Positions 39,097 to 49,278 of a stretch of DNA of 64,000 nucleotides are shown here, one piece after another. Below the pieces are notes generated by a model that saw only the letters and a program-made list of their open reading frames with translations, did no database searches and was not told where the DNA came from. The DNA is taken from positions 1-64,000 of the forward strand of contig CACBCU010000004.1 in NCBI GenBank assembly GCA_902537895.1, written 5' to 3'. This DNA comes from an uncultured Pelagibacteraceae bacterium. Lineage in GTDB: Bacteria; Pseudomonadota; Alphaproteobacteria; Pelagibacterales; Pelagibacteraceae. Position 1 is the stretch's first letter. Each line of letters opens with the position of its first letter. The position numbers were made by a program, and so were the translations under genes.

Positions 39097-41967
39097 TTAA
39101 GCTGCGTCTTCTTTAAATTCATCCATACTCGGACAAGTACAAAAGATATTCTTATCTCCATAAACATTATCTACGCGTGCAACCGGAGGCCAAAATTTAT
39201 TTGATTTTAAAAATTTAGCTGGATAGGCTGCTTCCTCTCTAGAATAATTATGTTTCCAGTCATCTGATGCAAGCTCAATATCTGTATGAGGAGCATTCTT
39301 AATTGGATTGTCAACTTTATCAAATTTTCCAGACTTAATTTTATCTATTTCTTGTTTGATATTAATTAATGTGTCACAGAATCTGTCAAGTTCTGATAAA
39401 CTCTCACTTTCAGTGGGTTCAATCATCATGGTACCGGCAACTGGCCAAGACATTGTTGGAGCATGAAACCCATAATCAATTAACCTTTTAGCAATATCCT
39501 CTTCAGTAACTCCAGTCTCAGACTTAATTGTTCTAATATCAATTATACATTCATGCGCTACGTTACCTTTTGAACCTTTATACAAAATAGGAAAATGATC
39601 TTTAAGTCTATTAGCAATATAATTGGCATTTAAAATTGCAATTTTAGTAGCCAATTTAAGTCCTTCAGACCCCATCATCTTAATGTACATCCATGAAATT
39701 GACAAAATACTTGAGCTTCCCCATGGAGCAGCTGAAACTGCACCAATTCCTGTTGCGGGCCCACAATCTTTGACAACTGGATGATTAGGCAAATAAACTT
39801 GCAAATGTCTTTTACATGCAATCGGTCCCATTCCAGGTCCTCCCCCACCATGTGGAATACAAAATGTTTTGTGTAAGTTAATATGACAAACATCAGGACC
39901 AAAATTTCCGGGTTTCGCGATTCCTACTAGAGCATTTAAATTTGCTCCATCCATATAAACTTGACCTCCATGTTTATGAATTAAATCACAAATGACTGAT
40001 ATTTTTTCCTCAAAAACTCCATGTGTAGATGGATAGGTAACCATTAATGCTCCAAGATTTTCAGAATGTAATTCAGCTTTTTTCTTTAAATCCTCAAAAT
40101 CAACATTTCCCTCTTTATCGCAATTCACTACAACAACTTTCATTCCAACCATTTGGGCACTTGCTGGATTGGTCCCATGTGCTGAACTTGGTATTAAACA
40201 TATATTTCTATTATTATCGCCTCTATCTAAATGATATTTTCTTATTACCATTAACCCTGCATATTCACCTTGAGCACCTGCATTAGGTTGCAGTGAAACT
40301 CCTGAAAAACCAGTAATTGATCTTAACCAATTTTTAAGATCTGTGAACATTGTTCTATATCCTTCCATCTGTTCAATAGGCACAAATGGATGAGGCTCTG
40401 CTAATTCTCTCCATGAAATAGGTATCATTTCTGCAGTAGCATTTAATTTCATTGTACATGAACCTAGCGCAATCATAGTTCTATTGAGAGCTATATCTTT
40501 GTCTTCTAATTTTTTAAGATATCTAAGCATTTCTGTTTCTGAATGATACGAGTTAAAAACAGGATGTTCTAGAAATTTAGAAGTTCTTAATAATTTTTTT
40601 GGTAGATTGGGTAAACTTACCGTAGGATCTTCTTTTTTAATGGACTCCGCAGCGTTAAAAATTTTTAATAATTGATTTACTCTATAAACATTTTTCTTTT
40701 CATCAAAAGAGACAGCAAGCATTTCTGAATTTACTTTTCTTATATTTACTTTTTGAGCTAAAGCATTTTTAAATATTTGATCAGTCTTTTCGTTGGTAAT
40801 AATTGTTACTGTATCAAAAAAATAATCTGAATATAATTCATATCCAGATTGCTTTATCTTATCAGCAAAATTTTTTGCTAATTGAGATACTCTCTCAGAA
40901 ATATTTTTTATTCCATTTGGACCATGATAAATAGCATATGCTGCAGAAACTATTGCTAACAAAGCTTGAGCGGTACAAATGTTACTTGTAGCTTTATCTC
41001 TTCTGATATGTTGCTCTCTGGTCTGTAGTGATAATCTGTAAGCTTTATTTCCATGCCTATCTACAGAAACGCCAACTATTCTTCCTGGCATTGATCTTTT
41101 ATATTCATCTTTCGTTGCAAAAAATGCTGCATGAGGTCCGCCATAACCCATAGGAATACCGAACCTTTGAGAACTACCGACTGCAATATCAGCTCCAAGC
41201 TCTCTTGGTGTTTTTAGTTTAGCAAGGGCGAGAAGATCACATGCTAAAATTGCTTTACCATTTTTTTTATGAATCTTGCTTATTGCCTCACTAGGATCTT
41301 TAATATCACCTAAAGTTCCTGGATACTGTAAAATTCCACAAACAATATCCTCTTTTAACTGTTCTAAAATTTTGTCCTCATTTCCAACAAGAACTTTTAG
41401 ACCCATAGGCTCTGCTCTAGTTTGTATAACGTTAATTGTTTGTGGGTGACAATTTTCTGAAACAAAAACTAAATTACTGTCACTTTTATTTAGTCTGTGA
41501 CTTAAGCCCATAGCCTCTGCTGCTGCTGTGCCTTCATCAAGTAAAGATGCATTTGCAATATCCATTCCTGTAAAATCAACAATCATTTGTTGAAAGTTTA
41601 ATAACATTTCTAATCTTCCTTGAGCTACTTCTGGCTGATAGGGAGTATAAGAAGTATACCAACCTGGGTTTTCTAATATATTTCTTAAAATTACATATGG
41701 TGTATAAGTTCCATAATAACCCATACCAATAAAATTTGAGTAAATTTGATTTTTTTTTGAAATTGCTTTTAGTTTTCTTAACGCTTCATACTCTGAATTT
41801 GACTCACCAATATTGAGTTCACCCTTAAACTGTATTTTTTCTGGAACAGTATTGTCTATTAAATCATTCAGAGATTTATAATTTAATTTCTTTAGCATTT
41901 TTAATTGATCCTCTTCTGAAGGACCGATGTGTCTTTTTAAAAAATCTTTTTGTGAATTTTGTAACAT
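39097..41967 (-). CDS. gcvP: Glycine dehydrogenase (decarboxylating), glycine cleavage P protein
   Basis: 956 aa; FLKRHIGPSEEDQLKML, NLHKTFCIPHGGGGPGMGPI PLP motif. Confidence 0.98.
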   Translation of the reverse strand: MLQNSQKDFLKRHIGPSEEDQLKMLKKLNYKSLNDLIDNTVPEKIQFKGELNIGESNSEYEALRKLKAISKKNQIYSNFIGMGYYGTYTPYVILRNILENPGWYTSYTPYQPEVAQGRLEMLLNFQQMIVDFTGMDIANASLLDEGTAAAEAMGLSHRLNKSDSNLVFVSENCHPQTINVIQTRAEPMGLKVLVGNEDKILEQLKEDIVCGILQYPGTLGDIKDPSEAISKIHKKNGKAILACDLLALAKLKTPRELGADIAVGSSQRFGIPMGYGGPHAAFFATKDEYKRSMPGRIVGVSVDRHGNKAYRLSLQTREQHIRRDKATSNICTAQALLAIVSAAYAIYHGPNGIKNISERVSQLAKNFADKIKQSGYELYSDYFFDTVTIITNEKTDQIFKNALAQKVNIRKVNSEMLAVSFDEKKNVYRVNQLLKIFNAAESIKKEDPTVSLPNLPKKLLRTSKFLEHPVFNSYHSETEMLRYLKKLEDKDIALNRTMIALGSCTMKLNATAEMIPISWRELAEPHPFVPIEQMEGYRTMFTDLKNWLRSITGFSGVSLQPNAGAQGEYAGLMVIRKYHLDRGDNNRNICLIPSSAHGTNPASAQMVGMKVVVVNCDKEGNVDFEDLKKKAELHSENLGALMVTYPSTHGVFEEKISVICDLIHKHGGQVYMDGANLNALVGIAKPGNFGPDVCHINLHKTFCIPHGGGGPGMGPIACKRHLQVYLPNHPVVKDCGPATGIGAVSAAPWGSSSILSISWMYIKMMGSEGLKLATKIAILNANYIANRLKDHFPILYKGSKGNVAHECIIDIRTIKSETGVTEEDIAKRLIDYGFHAPTMSWPVAGTMMIEPTESESLSELDRFCDTLINIKQEIDKIKSGKFDKVDNPIKNAPHTDIELASDDWKHNYSREEAAYPAKFLKSNKFWPPVARVDNVYGDKNIFCTCPSMDEFKEDAA

Positions 41968-42347
41968 TATGCTGAGCTCTCCTTTGCAAATTTATCGTAC
42001 TCATCTTTACTCATTAAAGTATCCATTTCCGACTTATCTTTAATTTTCAATTTAAAGAACCAAGCAGAATTTTCTGGATCCTGATTTATTTTCGATGGAT
42101 CATCAACAATAGATTGATTTAAATCGACAACTTCGCCACTTACCGGTGTATATACATCACTTGCGGCTTTTGTAGATTCTACTACCCCTGCTGTTCCATC
42201 TTTATCTACATTAGATCCTTTTTCTGGAAGTTCTGTAAAAACTATATCTCCGAGCATTTCTGTTGCATGCTTAGTTATCCCAATAGTGGCTATATCCCCA
42301 TCTAATTTAATCCACTCGTGTTCTTTAGAATATTTTACTTCACTCAT
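41967..42347 (-). CDS. gcvH: Glycine cleavage H protein
   Basis: [40 protein letters not shown] lipoylation site. Confidence 0.98.
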   Translation of the reverse strand: MSEVKYSKEHEWIKLDGDIATIGITKHATEMLGDIVFTELPEKGSNVDKDGTAGVVESTKAASDVYTPVSGEVVDLNQSIVDDPSKINQDPENSAWFFKLKIKDKSEMDTLMSKDEYDKFAKESSA

Positions 42348-43450
42348 TAAATAACTCCTTTTACATAACTTTTTTTATAAAAAGGCAAACTGCAAATTGT
42401 AGCTGGATGTTTTTTACCTCTAACCTCTAAAAATATTTTAGTATTTTTTTTTGAAAATTCATTTTCCACGTATCCCATGGCCACAGGGCCATTAACACTT
42501 GGTCCAAACGTTCCGCTTGTTATTTCACCTATTTCTAAATCGGACTCATTGTATATTTTAGTTTTTTCTCTAGCGATTATTCTTCCCTCCGGCTTTATCC
42601 CTACTCTTATCTTGTTCACACCATTGTTTAATTGTTTAGTAATTATATCTGATCCAATAAAGTTTCCTTTTAAAATTCTCTCTTTTGATATAGCCCATTT
42701 CAAATTTGCCTCAACTGGAGTCTTGTCTTTACTTAGTTCATGACCATACAGGCATAGACCAGCTTCCAATCTTAATGTATCTCGTGCCCCAAGACCAATT
42801 AATTTTGCACCTTTGTCAATTAATCTTCTTGTAAACCCGTCTGCAAATTCATTAGTTAGTGATACCTCGAAACCATCTTCACCTGTGTATCCTGATCTTG
42901 TAACATAAATATTGTGGTCATCCAGTGTAAACCAATTACCTGACATGAAATTTAAATTTTCAACACCTTCAATAACACTTTTAAGAATTTGCACAGATTT
43001 AGGTCCTTGGATTGCAATTAAAGATCTTTCTTCATCCAAAACCATTTTATATTTATCATTTAATAGCGCCTTTAAAATTTTAAAATCATTTTCTTTACAA
43101 GCAGCATTTAGAATTATTAAAAAGCCATCTTTAATTTTAGTGATTATTAAATCATCATAAATTCCAGCATTATCACTCATTAAAAAACTATATTTTGAGT
43201 GATTTAGTTTTAAATTTTTTAAGTCTAGTGGAAAAATTCTCTCTAAATCATCAACTAAATCCTCTCGGCCATAAATAAATAATTGACCCATATGTGAAAC
43301 ATCAAAAATACCAGAATGGTTTCTTGTGAACTTATGTTCTTCAACAATACCCTCAGAATATTGAATTGGCATTTGATATCCTGCAAATTCTACAAATTTT
43401 GCTTTGCTATCTTGATGCAATTGATAAAGCGATGTTTTTTTTGTATCCAT
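42347..43450 (-). CDS. gcvT: Glycine cleavage T protein (aminomethyltransferase)
   Basis: [39 protein letters not shown] motifs. Confidence 0.97.
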   Translation of the reverse strand: MDTKKTSLYQLHQDSKAKFVEFAGYQMPIQYSEGIVEEHKFTRNHSGIFDVSHMGQLFIYGREDLVDDLERIFPLDLKNLKLNHSKYSFLMSDNAGIYDDLIITKIKDGFLIILNAACKENDFKILKALLNDKYKMVLDEERSLIAIQGPKSVQILKSVIEGVENLNFMSGNWFTLDDHNIYVTRSGYTGEDGFEVSLTNEFADGFTRRLIDKGAKLIGLGARDTLRLEAGLCLYGHELSKDKTPVEANLKWAISKERILKGNFIGSDIITKQLNNGVNKIRVGIKPEGRIIAREKTKIYNESDLEIGEITSGTFGPSVNGPVAMGYVENEFSKKNTKIFLEVRGKKHPATICSLPFYKKSYVKGVI

Positions 43451-43611
43451 ATTAACTCTTTTTACCCATCTGTATATTTGCCTGAGAGTTTTGCTCCTTC
43501 GGCGAGAATTTAATCTCTTTCCAGAGTTAATATGTTACGGTCCACTTTGCCTGAGAGATTCCTGGGTGGTTGCTCCTTCGGCGCTACAAAAATTTGTAGT
43601 CTCTCCCGTAA
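43451..43611 (-). promoter_or_regulatory. Tandem glycine riboswitch upstream of gcvT
   Basis: Minus-strand aptamer core GCCGAAGGAGCAA...CTCAGGCAAA occurs twice: aptamer 1 about 43535-43611 closed by TTACGG/CCGTAA, aptamer 2 about 43470-43530. Confidence 0.95.
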
Positions 43612-43651
43612 TTAATTCCTTTATATCATAAATTAACATAAACATAAATGT

Positions 43652-44524
43652 TTAATATGCTTTCTTTTTAGTTAAAAATTTATTCAAAAACTGCAAAACG
43701 ACTGCAACAATTACTATTGAGCCTCCAATTAAAACAAACAAAGGCGGATTCTCATTTGCAAACATCCAGGCCCACAACGGACCTAGAACAGCCTCTGTTA
43801 ACATAATTATACCAACAAAAGCCGAAGGAGTTGACCTTGCCCCAATTGTTATAAGTATAAAACCAAAACCTAATTGAAAAAAACCTGCTAAAAATCCCAA
43901 AAAAATATCTTTTGAAGATATTATTATTGTTGGCGACATTAATAATCCAATTATCATTGCAAATATACCTGCTACTAATTGAAGTGGAATCATATCGACC
44001 TCAGGAAACTTTCTTACAATTAATATTAAAATCGCAAAAGAGATTGGCATTACAAATGCCACAAGATTACCTGTCATTTCACCGGGAGAGATTGAAGTTC
44101 CAAGCATCAAAAAAATACCTGAGATAGCAAGCAATATACAAAAGAAAGTAAGTTTAGATATTGTCTCCTTCAAAAAAACATAACCAAATATTGCCAAAAA
44201 AAGAGTTTGTGTTTGAATAATAAAATTTGTATTTGCCACAGTAGTTTCATACATAGCAAATACATAACTGGCAAAACCTAAAGATAAGATAGCTCCGCCA
44301 ACAAATCCAGGAATTCCGGATTTAGTTAAAGCACTAAAAAATTTTTTTTTATAAGTAAACAAAAGAAAAAAACTAACAACAATTATAAAGAAAAAAGATC
44401 GCCAAAATAAAATTTGCCAGAGCGTAGAGCCTTCAAAAGACTTAACAATTAATCCGCCAAAACTTAAGCTTACAGCGCCAAAAAAAACCAGAAAAGGTCC
44501 AGGTATTTTTTTGATTATGTTCAT
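43652..44524 (-). CDS. EamA/DMT-family transporter
   Basis: Ten TM segments; LFLAIFGYVFLKETIS; adjacent to pxpBC. Confidence 0.82.
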   Translation of the reverse strand: MNIIKKIPGPFLVFFGAVSLSFGGLIVKSFEGSTLWQILFWRSFFFIIVVSFFLLFTYKKKFFSALTKSGIPGFVGGAILSLGFASYVFAMYETTVANTNFIIQTQTLFLAIFGYVFLKETISKLTFFCILLAISGIFLMLGTSISPGEMTGNLVAFVMPISFAILILIVRKFPEVDMIPLQLVAGIFAMIIGLLMSPTIIISSKDIFLGFLAGFFQLGFGFILITIGARSTPSAFVGIIMLTEAVLGPLWAWMFANENPPLFVLIGGSIVIVAVVLQFLNKFLTKKKAY

Positions 44525-45468
44525 TCAATTTGAGAAATTAAATTTTGAGTTTCTAAGTCATATAACTTAAATAAATTTTCTGCGCTAGATAAATCAATCT
44601 GCTTAAACTTTATTTTAGAACCTGGTGATAGTTGAACTAATTTGTCGTAATCAGCACTTATTACCACTCCTATTTTTGGATAACCTCCTATGGTCCCATG
44701 ATCTGAAAGCATAACAATGGGATTTCCATCTGCAGGCACTTGTATTACTCCTTTTATTAATCCTTCAGATTTAATGTTGGTATCAATAATATTCTCTATT
44801 TTAGGTCCCTCTAACCTCATACCCATACGATCAGTTAACTTTGATACAATAAATTCTTTTTCTAGAAAGATTTTTTTTCCTTTATCTGAAAAATAATCGA
44901 AATTTGTTCCTTTAATTATTCTAATATTTTCTATTTTAGTATTTATATAATTTAATTTTCTTTCCACTGATTGATTATTTAATTTTGAAATATTTATCAC
45001 TTGTTCGTTTTCAAGCTTTTTACCATCATTCGCACCAATTATTGCTTTTGTGTTTGTAGAACAACTAGACCATTGATATTTTAAATCTATCTGACCACCA
45101 ATAGCTAAATATCCATACACAGACTTATTGGTAGATAAAATATCTACCTCATCACCATTCTCTAAATTTAAAGATTGATAACAGTTACCGTCAATAATTA
45201 TATCTTTTTTTTTAATCTTAAAATTTACATCGCCTGTGACTGCAATATTAATTTTATTCCCAAAATATTTTAGTAAAGGGCCTTGGTACGCAAATTCTAA
45301 AGAAGGTGAATTTATCTTATTACCAACAAGTTTATTTGATAATAAATAATTTCTTTTATCCATTGATCCACTAAAAGGAATTCCAACATGATAAAGGTTT
45401 TTTCGACCCTCATCTTGAAAAGTAGTGTTAATTCCTGCTCTGATAACTTGAAAATAATTTTTACTCAT
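44521..45468 (-). CDS. pxpC: 5-oxoprolinase subunit C (biotin-dependent carboxyltransferase/KipA-like)
   Basis: VIRAGINTTFQDEGRKNLYHVGIPFSGSMDKRNYLLSN, SDHGTIGGYPKIGVVISADYDKLVQL. Confidence 0.9.
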   Translation of the reverse strand: MSKNYFQVIRAGINTTFQDEGRKNLYHVGIPFSGSMDKRNYLLSNKLVGNKINSPSLEFAYQGPLLKYFGNKINIAVTGDVNFKIKKKDIIIDGNCYQSLNLENGDEVDILSTNKSVYGYLAIGGQIDLKYQWSSCSTNTKAIIGANDGKKLENEQVINISKLNNQSVERKLNYINTKIENIRIIKGTNFDYFSDKGKKIFLEKEFIVSKLTDRMGMRLEGPKIENIIDTNIKSEGLIKGVIQVPADGNPIVMLSDHGTIGGYPKIGVVISADYDKLVQLSPGSKIKFKQIDLSSAENLFKLYDLETQNLISQIE

Positions 45469-46135
45469 TATAATTTTCATATTGTTTTTTTGATATTTCT
45501 TTAAATAAAACAATATCACCTGGATTTATTAAATTTGGACTTGCTTCCTTTGAGCTATCAAATATTGTTAATGGACTATTACCAATAACATTCCATCCAC
45601 CTGGACTTTCAAAAGTATAAATATTTGCAAACTGTTCGGTCAAAGCCACTGATCCCTTGGGGACTTTAACCCTAGGTGTTTCGAGACGTTTGGCTCTCAT
45701 ATTTTCAGTTAAATCTCCTAAAAAAGGCATTCCAGCAATAAAGCCTGTCATATAACAAAAAAATTCTTTACTAAAAAAATTTTCATAAATTTTTTCTCTT
45801 TTAAGATTAAGTTTTTTCTCCAATCTGACTATGTCTAAAGCAAAATTTTCATCACAACATACTGGAACTTCAATTTTTTTATTTTCTAGATCATCTTCAT
45901 TCGTAATACTAAGGTTTTCTATTAACTTTTTTAAATCTTTAAAATTCGTTTTTTTTAAATCAAAAGAAATTATCAATTTATTATAAGAGGGAGATAAATT
46001 ATTTATTGATGTTATTTTTTCTCGCTGAATACTTTTAAAATATCTAATTACTTGGGTATTGGTTTCTCTGTTTACCTCTTTACCAAAGTCACAATATAAT
46101 GCTGCGTCACCAAGATTTAATATATTTTTTATCAT
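45461..46135 (-). CDS. pxpB: 5-oxoprolinase subunit B (KipI-like)
   Basis: LGDAALYCDFG, VPVCCDENFALDI, GFIAGMPFLGDL, PRVKVPKGSVALTEQFANIYTFESPGGWNVIG. Confidence 0.92.
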   Translation of the reverse strand: MIKNILNLGDAALYCDFGKEVNRETNTQVIRYFKSIQREKITSINNLSPSYNKLIISFDLKKTNFKDLKKLIENLSITNEDDLENKKIEVPVCCDENFALDIVRLEKKLNLKREKIYENFFSKEFFCYMTGFIAGMPFLGDLTENMRAKRLETPRVKVPKGSVALTEQFANIYTFESPGGWNVIGNSPLTIFDSSKEASPNLINPGDIVLFKEISKKQYENYNE

Positions 46136-46156
46136 GCCATGATATACTTAACACTT

Positions 46157-46942
46157 ATGACTGTGGAAATTAATATAAATTGTGATTTAGGAGAAAAATC
46201 AAAATACCACTCAAATAAACATGACCCAGAATTATTGGAAATAGTTAATTCTGCAAATGTTGCTTGTGGATACCATGCTGGTGATGATGAAACTATGAGC
46301 CAAGTCATAGAAATATCAAAAAAAAATGGTGTAAGTATCGGTGCGCATCCATCTTTCAATGACCCAGAAAATTTTGGAAGAGAAAGAATAAATTTATCTG
46401 ATCCAGAAATTGAAAAACTTATAATTGATCAATACAATATTCTTCAAAAGATAGCATTAGAACAAGGAGAAAATGTTACACATATCAAGCCTCATGGAGC
46501 TTTAAACAATATGGCTTGTGAAAATATCGATTTAGCGACAACACTTGCAAAAAGTATAAAGGGAATTAGCAAAGATTTAATTTATTTGGTTCCCACTGGA
46601 TCTAAAATGGAGGAAGCTGCAAAAAAGCTTGATATGAAAATAGCCTGTGAGATATTTGCGGACAGAAATTATGAGGATGACGGAAATCTTGTCTCCCGAA
46701 AGAAACCTCATGCTTTAATTACAGATCCAGAGCAGGCAAAAACACACGTTTTAAGTATGGTTAAAAATCAGTCGCTTAATTGTCACAGTGGAAAGCAAAT
46801 ACCTTGTGAAATCGACTCTGTGTGTATACATGGAGACAATATGAGTTCATTAGCAACTGCTAAGTCTATCAAAGATAACTTACTAAGTAATGGCCTCAAA
46901 CTAAAACCTTTAAACAAAATGAAGAAATTTACAAATGATTAA
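46157..46942 (+). CDS. pxpA: 5-oxoprolinase subunit A (LamB/YcsF family)
   Basis: EININCDLGE, NVACGYHAGDDETM, GAHPSFND, HIKPHGALNN, VCIHGDN; start reassigned to ATG 46157. Confidence 0.93.
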   Translation: MTVEININCDLGEKSKYHSNKHDPELLEIVNSANVACGYHAGDDETMSQVIEISKKNGVSIGAHPSFNDPENFGRERINLSDPEIEKLIIDQYNILQKIALEQGENVTHIKPHGALNNMACENIDLATTLAKSIKGISKDLIYLVPTGSKMEEAAKKLDMKIACEIFADRNYEDDGNLVSRKKPHALITDPEQAKTHVLSMVKNQSLNCHSGKQIPCEIDSVCIHGDNMSSLATAKSIKDNLLSNGLKLKPLNKMKKFTND

Positions 46943-47438
46943 AAAAATATTCATCACAATCTTATTATCTATAACTCTGATATCAAATTCTTACTCAGCA
47001 GGATCTAGTAGCAGTGGGGGTGAAGGTGATGGTCCAAAAACTAAAACAAATTATGAGAAGGCAGTTAAATTAATAAAATCTGCAAATAAATATGAAAAAA
47101 AAGGAAAAAAAGATAAAGCTCAATCAAGTTATGAAAAAGCTTTAAAACTTTTACTTAAATCAAACAACAAAAAACCAAATAAACCAGATACTTTAAATTA
47201 TTTAGGTTTTACTTCTAGAAAATTAGGTGATTTTGAAAATGGAGAGAAATATTATCTTCAAGGTTTGGCTATCAATCCCTACCACATTGGTATAAATGAA
47301 TATTTAGGTGAACTTTACGTAGCAACAAATAGACATAATCTTGCAGTTGAAAGATTAGAAGTTTTAAAAGGTTGCGATTGTAAAGAATATGATGACCTGA
47401 AAGCTATTATAGCTGGAGAAAAGGTTTCTAAGTATTAA
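46935..47438 (+). CDS. Secreted/periplasmic TPR-repeat protein
   Basis: Signal peptide plus TPR-like repeats (TLNYLGFTSRKLGDFENGEKYYLQGLAINPYH). Confidence 0.7.
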   Translation: MIKKIFITILLSITLISNSYSAGSSSSGGEGDGPKTKTNYEKAVKLIKSANKYEKKGKKDKAQSSYEKALKLLLKSNNKKPNKPDTLNYLGFTSRKLGDFENGEKYYLQGLAINPYHIGINEYLGELYVATNRHNLAVERLEVLKGCDCKEYDDLKAIIAGEKVSKY

Positions 47439-48745
47439 TTAATATTTTTAATCATCTGCTCTGGTAGCCACAAAGCAATCTCTGGAAAAATCACAACCAA
47501 AATCACTGCTAAAACCATTAATAAGAATAATGGAAAGGCACTTCTAGCAATATAGCCCATATCTTTGTTGGCCATACCTTGAAGAACAAACAAATTAAAA
47601 CCTACGGGTGGTGTTATTTGGGCCATCTCTACAACAATAACTAAAAATATACCAAACCAAATCATGTCAAAACCTGCTTGTCTAATCATTGGTTCTATAA
47701 TTGCCATCGTCAATACTACTGCTGAGATACCATCAAGAAACATCCCTAAAATGATATAGAAAATCATTAAAACAAAAATTAACACATAAGGAGATAAATC
47801 CATATTTTGAATCCACATTGCTAAGTTTCTTGGTAAACCTGTAAAACCCATTGCCAGAGATAAGAATGTTGAGCCTGCTAAGATAAATGCAATCATACAA
47901 GATGTTTTTGTTGCACCTAGTAAGGATGTTTTAAAAGTTTCTAAAGTTAAACTTTTTTGAAAATAGGACAAAATTAAAGCTCCAACAACTCCTAAGGATG
48001 CGGCCTCAGTAGCAGTAGCTATACCAGTATATATTGAACCTATAACAGCTGAGATTAAAAATATAACAGGTAAAAGTTGTTTAGATCTTTTTATCTTTTC
48101 AAAAATTGAATATTCTTCAATAATTTCGGGCATTTGTTTTTTATTTATCAAAGACCAGAAAATAACGTATGACATAAAAATTAGTGCAATCATTATCCCC
48201 GGTAAAATTCCAGCTATAAATAACTTTGCAATAGACTCTTGAACTGCTACTCCATAAATAATCAAAATTATTGATGGAGGTATCAATAAACCAAGTGTTC
48301 CAGAGCCAGCAAGACTACCAAGTAAAATTTTCTCAGGATAATTTCTTTTTCTTAACTCGGGTATAGACATCTTCCCTACAGTTGCAACTGTTGCCGCAGA
48401 AGAACCTGAGATTGCAGCAAACAAAGCACAACCGACTACGTTCACATGAATTAAACCTCCAGGTAATTTTTGCATCCATGGAGATAAACCTTTAAACAGA
48501 TTTTCAGATAATCTTGTTCTAAATAAAATTTCTCCCATCCAAACAAATAAAGGTAATGCCGTGAGTGTCCACGAAGATGATGTTCCCCATATTGTTGTTG
48601 CCATTGCATCTCCAACTGGTCTTGATGTAAATAACATCATACCTATTGCAGATACCCCGATCATACTCAAGGCTACCCAAATACCTGAACCAAGAAAGAA
48701 CAATAAAACACTTATGAAAAATATTGTTAATAAAATTTCAGCCAT
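47435..48745 (-). CDS. TRAP transporter large permease (DctM)
   Basis: 436 aa, about 12 TM, FVWMGEILFRTRLSENLFKGLSPWMQKLPGGLIHVNVVGCALFAAISGSSAATVATVG. Confidence 0.94.
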   Translation of the reverse strand: MAEILLTIFFISVLLFFLGSGIWVALSMIGVSAIGMMLFTSRPVGDAMATTIWGTSSSWTLTALPLFVWMGEILFRTRLSENLFKGLSPWMQKLPGGLIHVNVVGCALFAAISGSSAATVATVGKMSIPELRKRNYPEKILLGSLAGSGTLGLLIPPSIILIIYGVAVQESIAKLFIAGILPGIMIALIFMSYVIFWSLINKKQMPEIIEEYSIFEKIKRSKQLLPVIFLISAVIGSIYTGIATATEAASLGVVGALILSYFQKSLTLETFKTSLLGATKTSCMIAFILAGSTFLSLAMGFTGLPRNLAMWIQNMDLSPYVLIFVLMIFYIILGMFLDGISAVVLTMAIIEPMIRQAGFDMIWFGIFLVIVVEMAQITPPVGFNLFVLQGMANKDMGYIARSAFPLFLLMVLAVILVVIFPEIALWLPEQMIKNIN

Positions 48746-49228
48746 TTAACTTTTTTTAAAAATTAAAATAAGTTGATGAAAAACACACATAAAGAAAATA
48801 GTAGAACCAACAGCTACACTTGTTTGAGGGATCCAAATTAAAATTTCATCTGCACCCTCGCTTCTTTCTTGAAATTTATATGAAATAACTAACATTTTAA
48901 CAAAATAAAATGCCAAATACCCAGAGAAAAAAGTTGCTACACTTAAACACCAGATTTCAATAAATTTTCTTTTTAAACCTGATAATTTTTCAAGAAAAAG
49001 AGTAATCCTTATGTGACCGTTTTCAACAAATGTATAAGCTAATGCAAAAAAAGATGCTGCAGCCATACAGTAACCTGAGTATTCAGCAAGACCTCTGATA
49101 TAAAAACCAAATATTCTAGATGAAATACCTATCAAAATGAATACTGCCACCAAAATAAGAAATGCTGCTGCGATATATCCAGAAAATTTATAAAGTTTGT
49201 TTAAATTTTTATCTAAGATTTTAAACAT
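48746..49228 (-). CDS. TRAP transporter small permease (DctQ)
   Basis: 4 TM protein between DctP and DctM; TFVENGHIRITLF. Confidence 0.9.
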   Translation of the reverse strand: MFKILDKNLNKLYKFSGYIAAAFLILVAVFILIGISSRIFGFYIRGLAEYSGYCMAAASFFALAYTFVENGHIRITLFLEKLSGLKRKFIEIWCLSVATFFSGYLAFYFVKMLVISYKFQERSEGADEILIWIPQTSVAVGSTIFFMCVFHQLILIFKKS

Positions 49229-49234
49229 GATAAT

Positions 49235-49267
49235 TTAAGGCCACCTAATATTCTTTGGTGGCCTTAA
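49235..49267 (-). terminator. Hairpin between dctP and dctQ (attenuator/mRNA-stabilising candidate)
   Basis: TTAAGGCCACC ... GGTGGCCTTAA, perfect 11-bp stem, 11-nt loop. Confidence 0.65.
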
Positions 49268-49278
49268 TTAAAATTTGA

